Source: Silurus meridionalis (Eukaryota > Chordata > Actinopteri > Siluriformes > Siluridae). Taken from it: a stretch of DNA of 64,000 nucleotides. The notes below the pieces were generated by a model that was not told the origin of the DNA, made no database searches, and was given only the letters and a program-made list of their open reading frames with translations. Each line of letters begins with the position of its first letter. Position 1 is the stretch's first letter. Location: the NCBI RefSeq assembly GCF_014805685.1, contig NC_060905.1:3138840-3202839 (forward strand), in the 5' to 3' direction. Of this stretch, positions 34,101-45,735 are shown one piece after another. The translations under genes and the position numbers were made by a program.

Positions 34101-37100
34101 CGTTTCGAGGCTGCAGCTAACCATGCTAGTGGCGCTAGAGGCACAACCAGTGTGCAGGCCGAGAGAGCCGGAGAGGTAAACACGTTCACCATCTCGGAGC
34201 ATGAAGTGAGGAGGGCATTCAAGAGAGTGAATAACAGGAAGGCAGCAGGACCAGATGGCATCACAGGTCAGGTTTTGAAAGCCTGCGCTGACCAGCTAGC
34301 ACCGGTGTTCACTGAGATATTTAACCTCTCACTGGAACAGTCTGTTGTCCCCTCATGCTTCAAACAGTCCACCATTGTTTCTGTCCTGAAGAAACCTCAG
34401 CCCGCCTGCTTTAACGATTATCGTCCTGTAGACCTGATCTCAGTAGTGATCAAGAACTCCAAAAGACTGGTCAGAGACTTTATCACTGCATCACTACCAG
34501 ACACACTGGATCCTCTACAGTTATCGTACCGTCAGAACCGTTCTACTGAGGACACCATTGCACATCTCCTCCACACTACAATCAGCCACCTGGACTACAG
34601 AAATAGGAATTATACAAAGATGCTGTTTGTGGACTACACTTCAGCATTTGACACCATAATTCCCTCCACACTCACCTCTAAGTTGGAGGTCCTGGGTCTC
34701 AGCCAGCTGCTGTGTCAATGGATCTCTAACTTCCTGACAGACAGAGCACAAGGCTTACGGGTGGGAAAACACACTTCATCCACCCTCACCCTCAGCACTG
34801 GAGCTCCCCAGGGTTGTGTTATGAGCCCCCTTGCTGTACTCACTGTACACCTATGACTGTGTGGCCACTTCCAACTCCACCACCATCATCAAGTTTGCTG
34901 ATGACACTGTTGTGGTGGGCCTGATCTCCAACAATGATGAGACGGCCTACCTACAGGAGGTTAAAAACCTGGAGAAATGGTGCCAGGAGAACAACCTTCT
35001 CCTGAACGTCAGCAAGACTAAGGAGTTGATAGTGGACTTCAGCACGAAGCAGGAGCGGTCATACCAACCGCTAAACATCAACGGGACTCCAGTGGAGAGA
35101 GTGGACAGTTTCTGGTACCTAGGCATTCACATCACACAGGACCTGTCTTGGTACTGTCACATCAACACCCTGGTGAAGAAGCCTGGCAGCGTCTGTGCCA
35201 TCTGAGACGCATAAGGGACTTTAAACTTCCCTTTTAGGTGCTAAAGACTTTTTACACACAACTGAGAGCAGTCTGACAGGTAGCATCACTTCCTGGTTCA
35301 GGAACAGCACCATGCAGGACAGACGAGCCCACCAGAGGGTGGTGCGTTCAGCTGAACGTACCATCCACACAGAGCTCCCTAACCTGCAGGACATCTACAA
35401 CATGCGGTGCCAGACCAGAGCCAGAAGGATTATGGAGGACCTCAGCCATCCCAATAATGGACTCTTTTCTCTGTTGCGTTCAGGGAAATGCTTCCGCTCC
35501 CTGAAAGCGAGCACAGAGAGAATGAGGAGGAGCTTCTTCCCGCAGGCCATTCGGAGTTTAAACCAGGAAACACCCAGGATCTAAAAACTGGCCCACTCTC
35601 TCCATCATCACACTTTTCTGCAAATATTTTTCTTTTCGCACTACGACACTTTAATCTCTGGACTGTCACTTTAACTGTGGATTCGAACAGCACAGTGCAC
35701 TTTATACCACACCACACCGCACACGGTCACTTTATACCACACCACACCGCACACAGTGCACTTTATAACACACCACACATCAGTGCACTTTATACCACAC
35801 CACACCGCACACAGTGCACTTTATACCACACCACACCGCACACAGTGCACTTTAAGTACAATCACTTAAACCACCTTATGTAATTACTGTTTACTATCAA
35901 ACATACCTTGTATATACACTTTTTCCTCATATATATCTATATATTTTATATCTTACATAGTTTATACTCTATATTTATCTGAATTCTTTATTCTTGTTTT
36001 ATTTTTTTTCCCCCATTCTATTCCCTCATGCCGTATAAAGCACTTCACTGCATGTCGTACTCTGTATTTTTGTGTATGTGACAAATAAAAATTGATTTGT
36101 TTTGATTTGAGAATGCATGCGTGATGAAATTAATGTTCCTGTTGTACTCACCTTAAATGACTGGAATCGGTCAGGAAAAATATTGTGTCCTGTCAACTCT
36201 ACAGACACGGGCTCTACTTTAACAAGGTTAAGGACTTGTAGCAGACATTCCTTGTCATGTGCAGGTTCCATAACTGATTTCTTTGGCAGAAAATACAACT
36301 CAAAGTACAACACATTCAGTACTGACAAGTTGTATGACACACATAAAAATATGTAACACAGTGATATAAGTAAAGTATGTCTGACAACGTACAATGACAA
36401 GGATTTCCACTACAGCTACAGCGATAGAAGCCAAAACAGCGAATATTAATCCCACAAACAGCTTCCATAGAGGCCTGAGCACAGGAGAGAGATGCACCAA
36501 GTATAACGTTTTATTATTAATTTTACAGTTTTTGAAACTGAGGCACTGCAAAACTTAAATGTACTGGAGTTCAACTAAAATAAAATGTGAAAGAATTTAG
36601 ACCTTGTGTCCTGCTAGAGTGCATTTTAAACTTATAATACCACCATGTTAAATGACAAGAAATGTGTGGGGGAAATTACCAAAAAGTACTAAAACAAATA
36701 ACAGTGATTACAATAAATAAATAATCTCATGCATGCGAAGATCAAGAACGTGCGTTTTGCTGTGCAAGAACCATAGAATGGATGCTGCACTTAATCACTG
36801 ACACTGATGCTGTTTCTCAATTTAGTAGATGATAAAAGAAAACAAAACACGTGATTAAGTGTCCTTTGAATGCTGTTAAAATTGTATTGGGACTAAAAAT
36901 TTCACATGATTATATAGTTTTTACTTACTTGATCTGACAACGCCGGGGGAAGCATTTTTTTCCCATCTTGAGAATAAAAATGAATAGCAGAACCAATATA
37001 GCATTCAGTAGCTTAACAACAGGGAAGGAAAAAACAATACATGAATGGATCTCAATTACCATTATAATCAGAAAATCATACAAAAAATATGGCAGATAAA

Positions 37101-38288
37101 ACCGTCAAGAATTAATTAAACTTTGATGTTTCTTAATAACATCATCATATCGCTATGCTTTAAGTGCTCGAAACCAAAGAAAGATTTGTGCATATGGATA
37201 CCTGCATGTATTCAGGATTTAATACAAAGCCTTCACCCTGTAAAAACATTAAAAAGAATAATAATAATAATAAAAATTATAATGGATAGAACTACAATTC
37301 ACCTAACAATTTTAAGCAAAATTTTAAATAAAGCTTTGTGCGTGGTGTAGTTGCCTGAAAGTCCATTCCCCAAAGTCAAAATCCAAATAATGAACAAAAT
37401 GTCACAAATGTTTATGGAAATATTAAAATTGAGCTTATTAGCTGATAATTGGATCGACAGTGAGAAGCTGTAACTTTTGTATTTTCCTACTATGCCTAGA
37501 TGAATTAGATCACTATCAATACCTCTATAGGTTGTCAAAACCATCTCAATCTCACCTCCCTCACCTTGTCTCTAAAACGTCCTACATGTGCTGTCCCTCT
37601 AATAAACTCATTTCTAATCCTGTCCATCGTCGTCACTCCCAACGAAAACCTCAACATCTTCTCTGTCTTACTCCTACTGACTTTCTTGGAAAACATATTT
37701 AATGAAAGGAAAGACAACTTACAAAATGCCTGTTCATCTGAGAGGCCTGCAGAGTCCACCATGATCCCTGATGCAAAACAAGACCTTTTCAGATCAGCTC
37801 CACTGTGATTCCTCGTTTTAAATTAAGACATATTCTGTGCATCTTTTTTCATTATCACTTAAAAGCATTAGATAAGTAAACTATAAACCAGTTTGGAAAG
37901 AAAAGTTTGGAAATAAAGTAAATAAACAAGCAGGATGTTTGTTTGTAAGATGATTATCTTCTACCTTCTGTTCAAAGACGGCCCAGAACATGGGTAGTGG
38001 GAAGAAAAGAAGAAGTATCCAGCGCAGATGTTTTACCTTCTGATTGGAATCTCTCTGTTGGCACATGACACACAAAATAGTTACAACACTGTATATTTAG
38101 AGTGAACAGTAGAATCTATAAATATCCATACTGGATATTCTTCCTCAGCCCAATCTAGCCAGTGATTCCGTCCTGGGCTTGTCCTTTTGCTTTTAAGACA
38201 TCTGATTATGGCAGTCTGATTAACACAATAGTCATTAACTTGACTTGTATAGCCATTCTGTACATTCCCCATTGGGATGATTTATTCT

Positions 38289-38323
<35 letters not shown>

Positions 38324-40832
38324 CAAAATTTCACTATCAATCTGCTACATTGTTGTGTGAAAGATATTTCTTACCCCAGTACACTTGCAGATGTTCTTTA
38401 AATCATTTTCTTCTTGTGGTAACCTTATATATAATTTAGTGCCACCAATGAAAAGCCCTAGGCACACAGCAGACACTCAGCATTAGAAAAGTGACAGTCA
38501 TTAACCCCTATATCAGAGCTACATACTGTATATGCTTTACTACATTTAACAGACTGCTAAAACAAGCTTTAACAATGTGATTCTTGTGTTGACCTGTTTA
38601 TCCACCTCAGTGCCTCTCTGTCAGAAACTACATGCAATAGCAAATCCTTCATAAGTAATGAACTCTTTTGAGTTTTGTCTGAACCTGAAATAAACGTACC
38701 CAAAGCTACGACCATCAATGCTGCAGCAACTCCAAATGCCAGTGCGTAGCAGTCACCTCCAAAACACTGAACGTATTCTGTGTGGTAAAGATAAAACCTG
38801 CATTTAGGTAGTTCAGGATGTAACTGCACATTATGAGTGAAAACCAATAGTGTGGTTTTTAAGGCTTTTACACAACAGAAATCTGCAGCATTATAGGACT
38901 AACCTCTGATAAATGGTGTGATGAAGGTCGAACACAAACTGGCAAGTTTCCCAAACACAAAGATAAATAACAAGTAGCGTTTTCTCTCCTTCTGCTGAGA
39001 AACACAAAGATGCAGCACTACATTAACTAAAGCAGTATGATTTGGGAAAGAAGAATGATACCAGACCACCGAACTAACAAATGGGTTGTGAGCGTAGTGA
39101 AAACATGTCATGAGTATCTCACATGCTCTTCCTCAAATTGGTCGCCAACAAACGCTGTTAAACAAGGCTTGATTCCTCCAGTCCCAAAAGTGATGAGGAT
39201 GAGGCCAAGCATGGACAGACCACTGCAATAAAACACAATACGGAAACATGCTAAAGGCACCGCTCACACGTGGTAACGGAGAACTCAATTATTACTGAAT
39301 GCACACAAACTAAATCCTCACATGTGTACACTGCTGCCCCCTATATGTGGAAATGCACCCAGAAGCAGTAGCACATGACCCACGAACAAGCAGGTCATCA
39401 AAGTAATGATGGTGCTATGAATAGAGCAGATAAACATCTGAGTTTAACACTTATCAAGTTAAATGGGACTTTCTCCGACTATGGGAGTAACGAAGAAGAA
39501 GGCAGAAAATGTGTGGTACACTGTTGTGGACATATTTGAGTTCCAGTGGAAGTAATTTAAGAAGAACAGTAGGAGCACCACTTTATAAAAAAGAAAACAA
39601 CAATGTTAACTTTGCCCAAAATATTTGATGGAATGTGCACAACATAAATGTGAAACGAGGATGAGGGTGGGTTCCCCTATTGAGTCTGGTTCCTCTATTG
39701 AGTCTGGTTCCTCTCAAGGTTTCTTCCTCAAACCATCTAAGGGAGTTTTTCCTGCTCATCAGGGAAGAAACACACATCATTGTCATTAATTCTTAAGTTC
39801 TGTAAAGTTGCTTTGAGGGAATGTCCATTGTAAAAAGCACTATAAAATAAACTTGAACTTGAAATACTGCGCTGGATGAAGTGGCGGTTGAAGTGGTGGT
39901 CACATTCTTGTATTTAAGTAAAAATGTTCAAACAAACTGCTTAGATATTACTGGAAAGATGTTGCTCAGTGGTGAAGGCTCTGAGTTACTCATGGGAAGG
40001 CTGTGGCTCCAAGCCCTGGTATTGCCAAACAGCCACTCTTGGGCCCTTGAGCAAGGCCCTTAACCCTCTGTGCTCCAGGGGTGATAATATGATGGCTGAC
40101 TCTGTGCTCTGAACAAGTTGGGATACAGTATGTGAAGAAAAGAATTTCACTGTACTGTAAATGTGACAAATAAATGCTACTCTAAATATTATTGCTGGAA
40201 AAAGGGGAAAAGTATTAATTACTTTCATTTTACTTTTACATTTTCTATTATATTTTTTGTATAGTGATTTTTAACAGTGGACATTATCAGGGAACCAAAT
40301 GAATAGACGTGAGAAAAAGGAAAAAGTACAGATACATTAAGTTAAACTTACTTGTTACTGTCCAACAAATAACATGGCTTCGTATAAACCACTGGATATT
40401 TGAGCTCTTTCATTACCTTTTATTCCATTGAATGCAAATCTCTCAAAGAAATGACAGAAAATCATGAACCAAACTCCACACTTCTTCTGTAAGAGAAGAG
40501 GACACGTCTCATACAACAGTTCATATCAGACAGCAGTAAGAGTTATGAAGTAAAGCTTTTCCTTCATAAACTGACACCAAGCCCAATGCCCAACTCAACA
40601 GGGAAAACATAACCATCAAGTTCATTAGTCTGAGATGTGACACATTCACTCGTTTACTTGTTGCAGTCAGGAAAATGTGGCTGTTTAGTTTTTTATTAAC
40701 TTAAACTCCCAGTGGAAACATTCTGAGACGTAACAGTTACACAGAGATTAATGTAATATCTACCAGTGGCGTCTCTCAGGTTTCAGGTCGTTCCAGGTTC
40801 ATCACTTGGATTTCAGGTAGTTCATTATCCAT
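27943..40832 (-). CDS. slc15a1-like: slc15a1 (PEPT1)-like peptide transporter gene, divergent, 5' part damaged
   Basis: Proton-coupled oligopeptide transporter family, plasma membrane. Exons 5'->3' (all phase-consistent): 40,832-40,764?, 40,486-40,417, 40,391-40,352?, 39,222-39,123, 38,991-38,904, 38,777-38,700, 38,457-38,375, 38,215-38,132, 38,054-37,965, 37,767-37,723, 37,011-36,929, 36,474-36,393, 36,280-36,152, 32,755-32,591, 30,288-30,242, 29,466-29,359, 29,177-29,081, 28,882-28,740, 28,666-28,562, 28,137-27,943. Landmarks: PTR2 signature FGTGGIKPC, CYALAFGV, HWLDWAEE, FPLPMFW, GSWWTLQAS, LGLLDFGATYTFI, GMKSLVQALWLLNTAVGN. The ExxERFxYYG proton-coupling motif reads HFFERFAFNG and the NxGSL motif is KLASL, so transport ability is doubtful. 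TM2-3 exons are missing and one exon has a 1-nt loss; otherwise open. Confidence 0.8.
28740..28882 (-). pseudogene. slc15a1-like: slc15a1-like exon with a one-base loss
   Basis: Good acceptor (TGTACAG) and donor (CAT|GTAAGTCA). The first half reads KMEEVHASRIHVAWQV and the second half, one frame on, YIFISAGEVLFSIAGTEFSY, both matching the PEPT extracellular/TM border. The join reads CAGGTCCGCAGTAC where an extra C would restore the frame, making 144 instead of 143 bp. As flanking exons are open, a sequencing or assembly error in a C run is plausible; a true mutation is the alternative. Confidence 0.75.
29575..30205. mobile_element. DIRS-like or related retroelement fragment with inverted terminal repeats
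   Basis: 29,590-29,720 (GCTGCGTCGCAACGCTTTGG ... TTGTCCACGCTCTGAATCAT ... GGAAAGCGCGGCATCACC) is repeated inverted at 30,080-30,200. Between them, 29,895-30,060 (+) encodes a stretch like RRDGVRLLLVVALLEHPPWE, resembling the region between RT and recombinase in DIRS-type retroelements. Internally deleted and dead. Lies in an slc15a1-like intron. Confidence 0.6.
30397..32540 (-). pseudogene. piggyBac transposon with decayed transposase
   Basis: TTAA target copies at 30,393-30,396 and 32,541-32,544 flank inverted ends CCTTCC(TTCC)TCTCG and CAAGAGGAAGG; GGGTC...GACCC motifs lie inside both ends. Minus-strand transposase pieces: acidic N-terminus (32,067-31,870, DTDTSDESDEV), mid region (31,668-31,471), catalytic part (31,368-31,054, ILDYNKNKGGVDNL holding the conserved Asp, RRWPMVVFYNILDVSACNAF), and a C-terminal Cys-rich domain (30,900-30,780, RCQVCPSNKDRKTN) whose later ligands are degraded. 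The 31,670-31,870 part has lost coding identity. Sits in an slc15a1-like intron, same strand. Confidence 0.9.
32835..36110 (+). pseudogene. Near full-length L2/CR1-type LINE
   Basis: Starts near CCAAGATGGCGCCGGTG and ends GTGACAAATAAAAATTGATT. A gag-less 5' segment leads to an AP-endonuclease domain split by frameshifts over 33,250-33,840 (LLCFIETWLTP, IVVGDFNSANF, SDHAAIFL), then RT 33,957-35,205: KAAGPDGITGQVLK, NDYRPVDLIS, FVDYTSAFDTI, STGAPQGCVMSPL, FADDTVVVG (catalytic DD intact), and a C-terminal part to 35,584. One break lies near 34,840 between PQGC...PL and the next frame. A tandem repeat forms part of the 3' UTR. Opposite strand to the host gene intron it occupies. Confidence 0.85.
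35690..35862. repeat. Minisatellite in the LINE 3' UTR
   Basis: About five units of CAGTGCACTTTATACCACAC followed by CACACCGCACA (31 bp, some shortened). Confidence 0.85.
36475..36928. other. slc15a1-like intron without recognised elements
   Basis: AT-rich intron between the exons at 36,474 and 36,929. Nothing named in it. Confidence 0.5.
37012..37519. other. slc15a1-like intron, possible missing exon
   Basis: PEPT proteins have a short stretch (around the QPDQM motif) between the exon at 37,767-37,723 and that at 37,011; I found no matching exon here. Both flanking exons are phase 0, so a skipped or lost exon would not break the frame. Confidence 0.4.
37528..37664 (-). mobile_element. RTE-type LINE fragment
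   Basis: Minus strand encodes LRFSLGVTTMDRIRNEFIRG and TAHVGRFRDKVREVRLRWF, matching the LINE at 22,316-23,141. Intronic and truncated at both ends. Confidence 0.8.
38292..38323. repeat. (TCTG)n microsatellite
   Basis: Eight TCTG/CTGT units in the slc15a1-like intron. Confidence 0.95.
39655..39865 (+). mobile_element. L2-type LINE/SINE 3' end fragment
   Basis: Contains TTCCTCTCAAGGTTTCTTCC, AAGTTGCTTTGAGGGAATGTCC-type and AAAAAGCACTATAAAATAAA before an ACTTGAACTTGAA tail, a common teleost L2-like 3' end. A TCTGGTTCCTCTATTGAG segment is duplicated inside it. Confidence 0.65.
39965..40190 (+). mobile_element. tRNA-derived SINE with an L2-type tail
   Basis: Box A-like GCTCAGTGGTGAAGG and a weak box B (GGCTCCAAGCCC), then a body with CTTGAGCAAGGCCCTTAACC, ending ATGTGACAAATAAATG. 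That tail matches the 3' end of the LINE at 32,835-36,110 (GTATGTGACAAATAAA). Confidence 0.65.
40352..40486 (-). pseudogene. slc15a1-like: slc15a1-like 5' exons joined across a deletion
   Basis: 40,486-40,417 encodes KKCGVWFMIFCHFFERFAFN plus GIK (TM1), and 40,391-40,352 encodes VVYTKPCYLLDSN. They are only 25 bp apart, too short for a vertebrate intron, while the protein family has roughly 90 residues (TM2-TM3) between these points. The likely reading is a deletion that removed at least one exon and most of two introns, or an assembly collapse. Phases still match, so a shortened frame could pass through. Confidence 0.6.
40764..40832 (-). CDS. slc15a1-like: Candidate slc15a1-like first coding exon
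   Basis: Minus-strand ATG at 40,832-40,830 with codons MDNELPEIQVMNLERPET then TGA, ending at a possible donor (CACTG|GTAGAT). The TGA means either the exon is non-functional, a base is missing before it, or translation starts elsewhere. Placement is right for a cytosolic PEPT N-terminus. Weak. Confidence 0.35.
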
Positions 40833-40894
40833 GATAGTAGCTTTGAACAGAAAAAAAACAAGAAAGAAAATGGAAGAGAAAAGAGAAGATAATT

Positions 40895-40899
40895 AGAAG

Positions 40900-40942
<43 letters not shown>

Positions 40943-41007
40943 AACAGAAAGAAAGAAAAAAAGAAAGAAACAGAAAGAGATAGAAAGAAAGAAACAGAAA
41001 GAGATAG

Positions 41008-41038
<31 letters not shown>

Positions 41039-41101
41039 GAAACAGAAAGAAAGAAACAGAAAGAAAGAAAGAAATAGAAAGAAAGAAACAGAAAGAGATA
41101 G

Positions 41102-41136
<35 letters not shown>

Positions 41137-41142
41137 AGAATT
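40895..41142. repeat. (GAAA)n microsatellite with ACAGAAAGAGATAG interruptions
   Basis: About 240 bp of GAAA units in which blocks of GAAACAGAAAGAGATAGA recur, giving a higher-order pattern. Confidence 0.95.
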
Positions 41143-41685
41143 AACTACTATAACACATCTAGTTATGAAGGATATTTCAGGACATTTTTAAAAGGAACTG
41201 TAAATTGTATTTGGATTTGTAATTGTGTTTTTTCCTGTGTGGACGCATGTATTGTGTTATAATACAAACACAATTACAAATCTTGCATTACCGTTTGCAT
41301 TTGCATTACAGTGACTGCTTACAAGTTCATGAGTCTTACGAGTTACGACCATGTAATATTTAAATATCAATATTAATTACCACGTCTGCTTTTTCATGTT
41401 TTCTGCATCGTGTGTAGCTGCCAAAACTCACATGGAATCACAATTCGATTTGCAGGTGCATTTTTGAAGCCTTGCACGGAAATCTATCAATCAACTGTCA
41501 GGGGTGGGACTATATTATTGGGCGTGTCTGTATTTGAAATCGACGTCACTCACAGTCGACAGCCAACAGGGGAAATGCCAGTAATAGACGATTTTGGAGA
41601 TTGATTTGAACAATGGAGGTGGTCGGTGAAATTGGGGAGAATATTGTGATGCTCGTGCAGCAAATTGACGACAGTTCACCTCACT
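41143..41685. other. No recognised feature
   Basis: Contains an inverted pair TTGTAATTGTGTTT / AAACACAATTACAAA at about 41,216-41,282. No gene seen. Confidence 0.4.
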
Positions 41686-41950
41686 ATGACGGGTAAAGGG
41701 AGAGAGGGAGCTGATATGATGGAGAGGAGAAAGGTAGATATGTTGTGTGTTCAGGAGACCAAGTGGAAAGGGAGTAAGAGCAGGAACATTGGAGGTGTTT
41801 AAACTGTTCTATCATGGTGTGGATGAAAAGAGAAATGGTGTAGGGGGATTCTGAAGGAAGAGTACAGTAAAAGTGTAGTGGAGGTGAAGAGAGTTTCTGA
41901 TAGAGTGATGAACATGAAGCGGGAAGTTGTAGGGGTGATGATAAATGTAT
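41686..41950 (+). pseudogene. RTE-type LINE endonuclease fragment
   Basis: Plus strand encodes, across one or two frame slips, MMERRKVDMLCVQETKWKGS and KRNGVG then VLKEEYSKSVVEVKRVSDRV-like sequence. VQETKW holds the catalytic Glu of AP endonucleases of RTE LINEs. Truncated both sides. Confidence 0.75.
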
Positions 41951-42320
41951 AAGTATAACAAGTAGTACTTTTACAGTAGACAAGTATAATCTAGAAACAA
42001 TATTTGTCTAATAACATGACAAAAACATAAAAATATAAATAAAATAAACCTAATCACCAGAGATGCAGACTCATAATGTGCAGCGCCCCCCAGAGGCTGT
42101 AATCCAGTGGTACTGCTCGTATTCACTGTTCTGGAAGTGGTGAACAAACCCTTTCCCAGACTGAGACAAGCTAGCTAGCTTCGGGGTTGGACCTCCTCAC
42201 CATGTCTAGCTTTTCTTCAAAATGGACTTTTTAATTATGTCTGTGACCAAATCAATTTCTTTTCCTCCGTCAGCCATCGTAGGCATAAAAAAGTCAGACT
42301 CGGATGCATTAATGCAGGGG
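41951..42320. other. No recognised gene
   Basis: Unique-looking DNA. At its end (about 42,318) AGGGGTCACCAACGTGGTG begins a hAT-like terminus. Confidence 0.4.
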
Positions 42321-42477
42321 TCACCAACGTGGTGCCCGACGGCACCAGGTCGCCCTCAAGGGCCACATGAGTCACTTGTGAGCCTTTTCTAAAAATAGCT
42401 GTTTCATACCTTGTTAAATTATTGTTGATAATTATTGTGAGAAAGCATTAACATGATCAGTGTCTTCACATAGATCA

Positions 42478-43330
42478 GGGGTCAAACTCAGTGTCAAATC
42501 CGGCCCGACGAACAATTATATCCGGCCCGCGAGATGATTTTTGTAGATCTATTATTATTGTTATTAATCTCCCAGCGATATGAAGCGCTGACAGATCCCA
42601 TAATGCAGCGCTTCAGCTGTCTTACTGAACTCTAGACTACCTGGGAACATTCCAGCGTCAATCAAGTCGAGCTTCCGTTAATGTATTTAACTCTATTGTA
42701 CAGTTATTGTGAAAACAGCGCCTCACAGTGGTGAAGAGAAAAGTTGATTCTGAAAACAGAGCCTTTCAAAACCAATGTGATTCTGAGTAGATGTTTACTG
42801 ACACTGCCGGTAAACACGTGTTTCTTATCTGTGGAGCGAATGTGGCTGTAATTAAGGAATTGAATCTAAGATGGAACTACGAGTCAAAACATCAGGAGAA
42901 GCTAAAACCTGAATGCAGAGCAGAAGATACAGAAAGTAGAAGAGTTAAAGAAGAATCTGACATTTCAGCAGACGTTTTTCACCAGAGCAAAATCACAAAG
43001 TGAAGCTGGTGTGAAAACAGAGGAGAAATCAGAGTCACATCAGCAGGTTATTTACTGAGGGAGAGTTTCTGAAGAGCTGCATGATGAAGCTGTGAGACGT
43101 CTGGTGTTTAACAGGAGATATTTTTATGGAGAGCAAAATATTTTAATTTATTTAAAGTTTAAAGATTATTTTTTATAAAATGGCATAAGAGCAAAGAAAT
43201 CTGATTGTTTTGATTTGTTGTTATTTTAACGTTTACTTAAAAGCACCATTTTTATTGATTTGTTCAGGGGTTCTTTTCGCAGCATGTTTATATTTCTAAC
43301 TTGTATCATTTTGACAGGAGAGATTTTTAT
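42478..43330 (+). pseudogene. hAT element with GTF2IRD2/ZBED-like transposase N-terminus
   Basis: Starts CAGGGGTCAAACTCAGTGTC. 42,791-43,003 encodes a BED finger-like start (FLICGANVAVIKELNLRWNY, YESKHQEKL: C-x2-C ... H-x4-H pattern partly kept), then after frame slips EELKKNLTFQQTFFTRA-like sequence, and a break before the RNase H-like domain. Related remnants at 52,470-52,940 and 15,641-16,050. Confidence 0.75.
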
Positions 43331-44399
43331 GGAGAGCAAAATATTTTAAGTTTAATTTGATTTATTCCTTTGTTATTATTATTTATATTTATGTGTAAAA
43401 AACATTGTTTTAGTGTGTTTAATAAATGTTTATCCACTTTTCTGCTCCAGCTAGCTGCCCTGTGAGGAGAAACAGACCCGTTGCTAATATACACTACGTT
43501 GAAGGTCCATCGGCCAGCACTACTGATTCTGAAGGCCCTGGGCAGATTAGATTCACATGGCAGCACATAGAGGCTGAAATCTGATTGGACATCTACATAC
43601 ACGTACTGGAAGCAGTGCAGAAAAAAAGAAATGCTATGAAATGAAGAGAACATACTGTGGGGAATAAATTAATACAAAATAATTTTACCCTAAATACATT
43701 TTTGGAGAGAGAATTTATACAAAGACATATGTGAGAGTGCGTGTCTTTACTCTACAGAAGAAGTTTGATTTGTTGGGTAGAGTCTCGATTGTGAAGGACA
43801 TTCGGAGAATATTAGACGAGTGGCCATATATAAGTTGGGTAGCAATCATAAACGAGATGTAGAGCCAAGAGCTTTTAGATCTTTTTTGGATATCGTTTCC
43901 ACTCCTGTAGTGCCATTGCATTTTGGATATTTTAACAAAACACAACAAGTGGAACCATATCTAGACAGAGGTGAGGAGCTGAGACACAGTGGAGGTGAGG
44001 GAGTAACAGATAGACAGATTGAAGAACCTCACTTTGCAGTAGTCTCAGTATTCCATAAGGTACAGTAGAGCAGTTGATGGTGCACCAAGACCAAAAAGAA
44101 GCTTTAACTTTAAAAAGTCTACTTATAACAATATTTTATAAAACATCACAAAACAGTCTCCTGTTGGGAGCTAAACATCCACTGAGCAGAAACCTTATCA
44201 AAAATATATATAAAAAAAAAAATAAAAAAAAAGTAGTGAACTACGTACACAATTTAAAACTATCTTTAAAAAGAAGACACTTTACTGTACATTATTCGAA
44301 GTTGATATTTCTCAAAAAAATATGTTATAGTGAGTTATAGATTATGAAGTCCATGAAGTTTTTAAGAAAAAGATCTGCCCCCTGCTGTAGTCTTCATTA
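43331..44399. other. No recognised feature
   Basis: 43,340-43,440 repeats 52,940-53,070 (hAT 3' part). 43,715-44,070 has a plus-strand stretch (FDLLGRVSIVKDIRRILDEW) that I cannot assign. 44,280-44,345 matches 23,340-23,400. Confidence 0.35.
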
Positions 44400-45735
44400 T
44401 TTGAGGAACCAACAGATAGCCAGCACCTTTTGATCCAAGTAGGCGTGGAGGATCATACTGGTACAGAAGTTCACTCAGATACTGCGGTGCGAGACTGTTA
44501 AGTGCTTTACAGGTCAGTAGTAATATTTTATAATCAATGCGAGATTTAATTGGGAGCAGTGTAGACTGATTAAAACAGGGGTGATCTGCTCATATTTTCT
44601 AGATCTAGTGAGGACTCTTGCTGCTGCATTCTGAACTAACTGAAGCTTATTTGGAAAGTTTACTTCTAGCTGCATGTGGTCCTTGTAAAAGTACTTCCGT
44701 CATTTCTGAGTTGGGCAGAAGAAAGTTATTAAGCATCCACTGTCTAATGTCCTTCACACACTCCTCAACATTGTTAAGCTGATCTCTCTCTCTCAACTGG
44801 CTTTGCTGAAATATACAGCTGTGTGTCATCAGCATAGCAATGGAAGCGAATCCCATGTTTATGAATGATTTCATCAAAAGGCAGCATATATAAAAAGCAG
44901 TGGGCCTAAGACAGATCCTTGAGGAACACCAAACTTTACCTCGTAGAGTGTGGAGAACTCACCATTTACATCAACAAACTGATAGTGATCAGTCAAATAA
45001 GACCTGAGCCAAGTGGGAGATTTGATATTGGTCTGCAGTTGGACAACTGACATGGGTCAAGGTCAGGTTTCTTAATAAGGGGGTGGATAAATGCAAGTTT
45101 GAAGGATTTAGGTACATAACCAGTGCTAATGGAAGAGTTTATTTTTAAAACAGGTTTAATTACCTCTGGATTTATCTGTTTACACATATCTGTTAACCGT
45201 CTGGATTTCTTGCCTGATGTTTTCAACTTTATTATTATAAAAGTTTATGAAATCATTACTACCTATTGATGGTCTGCATGTGAGTGCAGTGTTTTTATTC
45301 CCTGTTAATTTTGCTACCGTGCTGAATAAAAATCAGCACAAGAGATTTTCTATAATTTAGGAGGCTCTTTCATGCTATTTGAAATACTGTTAATTTTGTT
45401 TGACGCCATTTACGTTCTAATTTTCGAGTGGTCTGTTTTAAGGTGCGCGTATGATCATTATACCACAGTGCTAATTTTTTTCTCCCTGATCATTTTGGTC
45501 TTAAGGGGAGCTACATCATCTTGAGTGTAACGTAACGTTGTTTCTAGATGTTCAGTGGCCCAGTCGAGCTCTGCGGGGTCTGACGGAGATCTATCTAATA
45601 TCGTAATTTCGGGAAGATTATTAATAAAATGTGCTGCTGTAGCTGACGTGAAAGTACGCTTAACACGGCAACACTCGAGTTTTCCAGATTCCAGATTGAG
45701 TACCGACACTGTCCCTGTGTCACCATGGGACAAAA
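44400..45735 (-). pseudogene. Non-LTR retrotransposon (L2/Rex-like) RT fragments
   Basis: Minus strand, in element order: linker after the endonuclease (45,733-45,458), RT start (45,226-44,993: [40 protein letters not shown]), a gap of several hundred residues, then RT catalytic region (44,877-44,647 and upstream: [31 protein letters not shown]). The core between these is deleted, so the element is dead. Confidence 0.75.
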
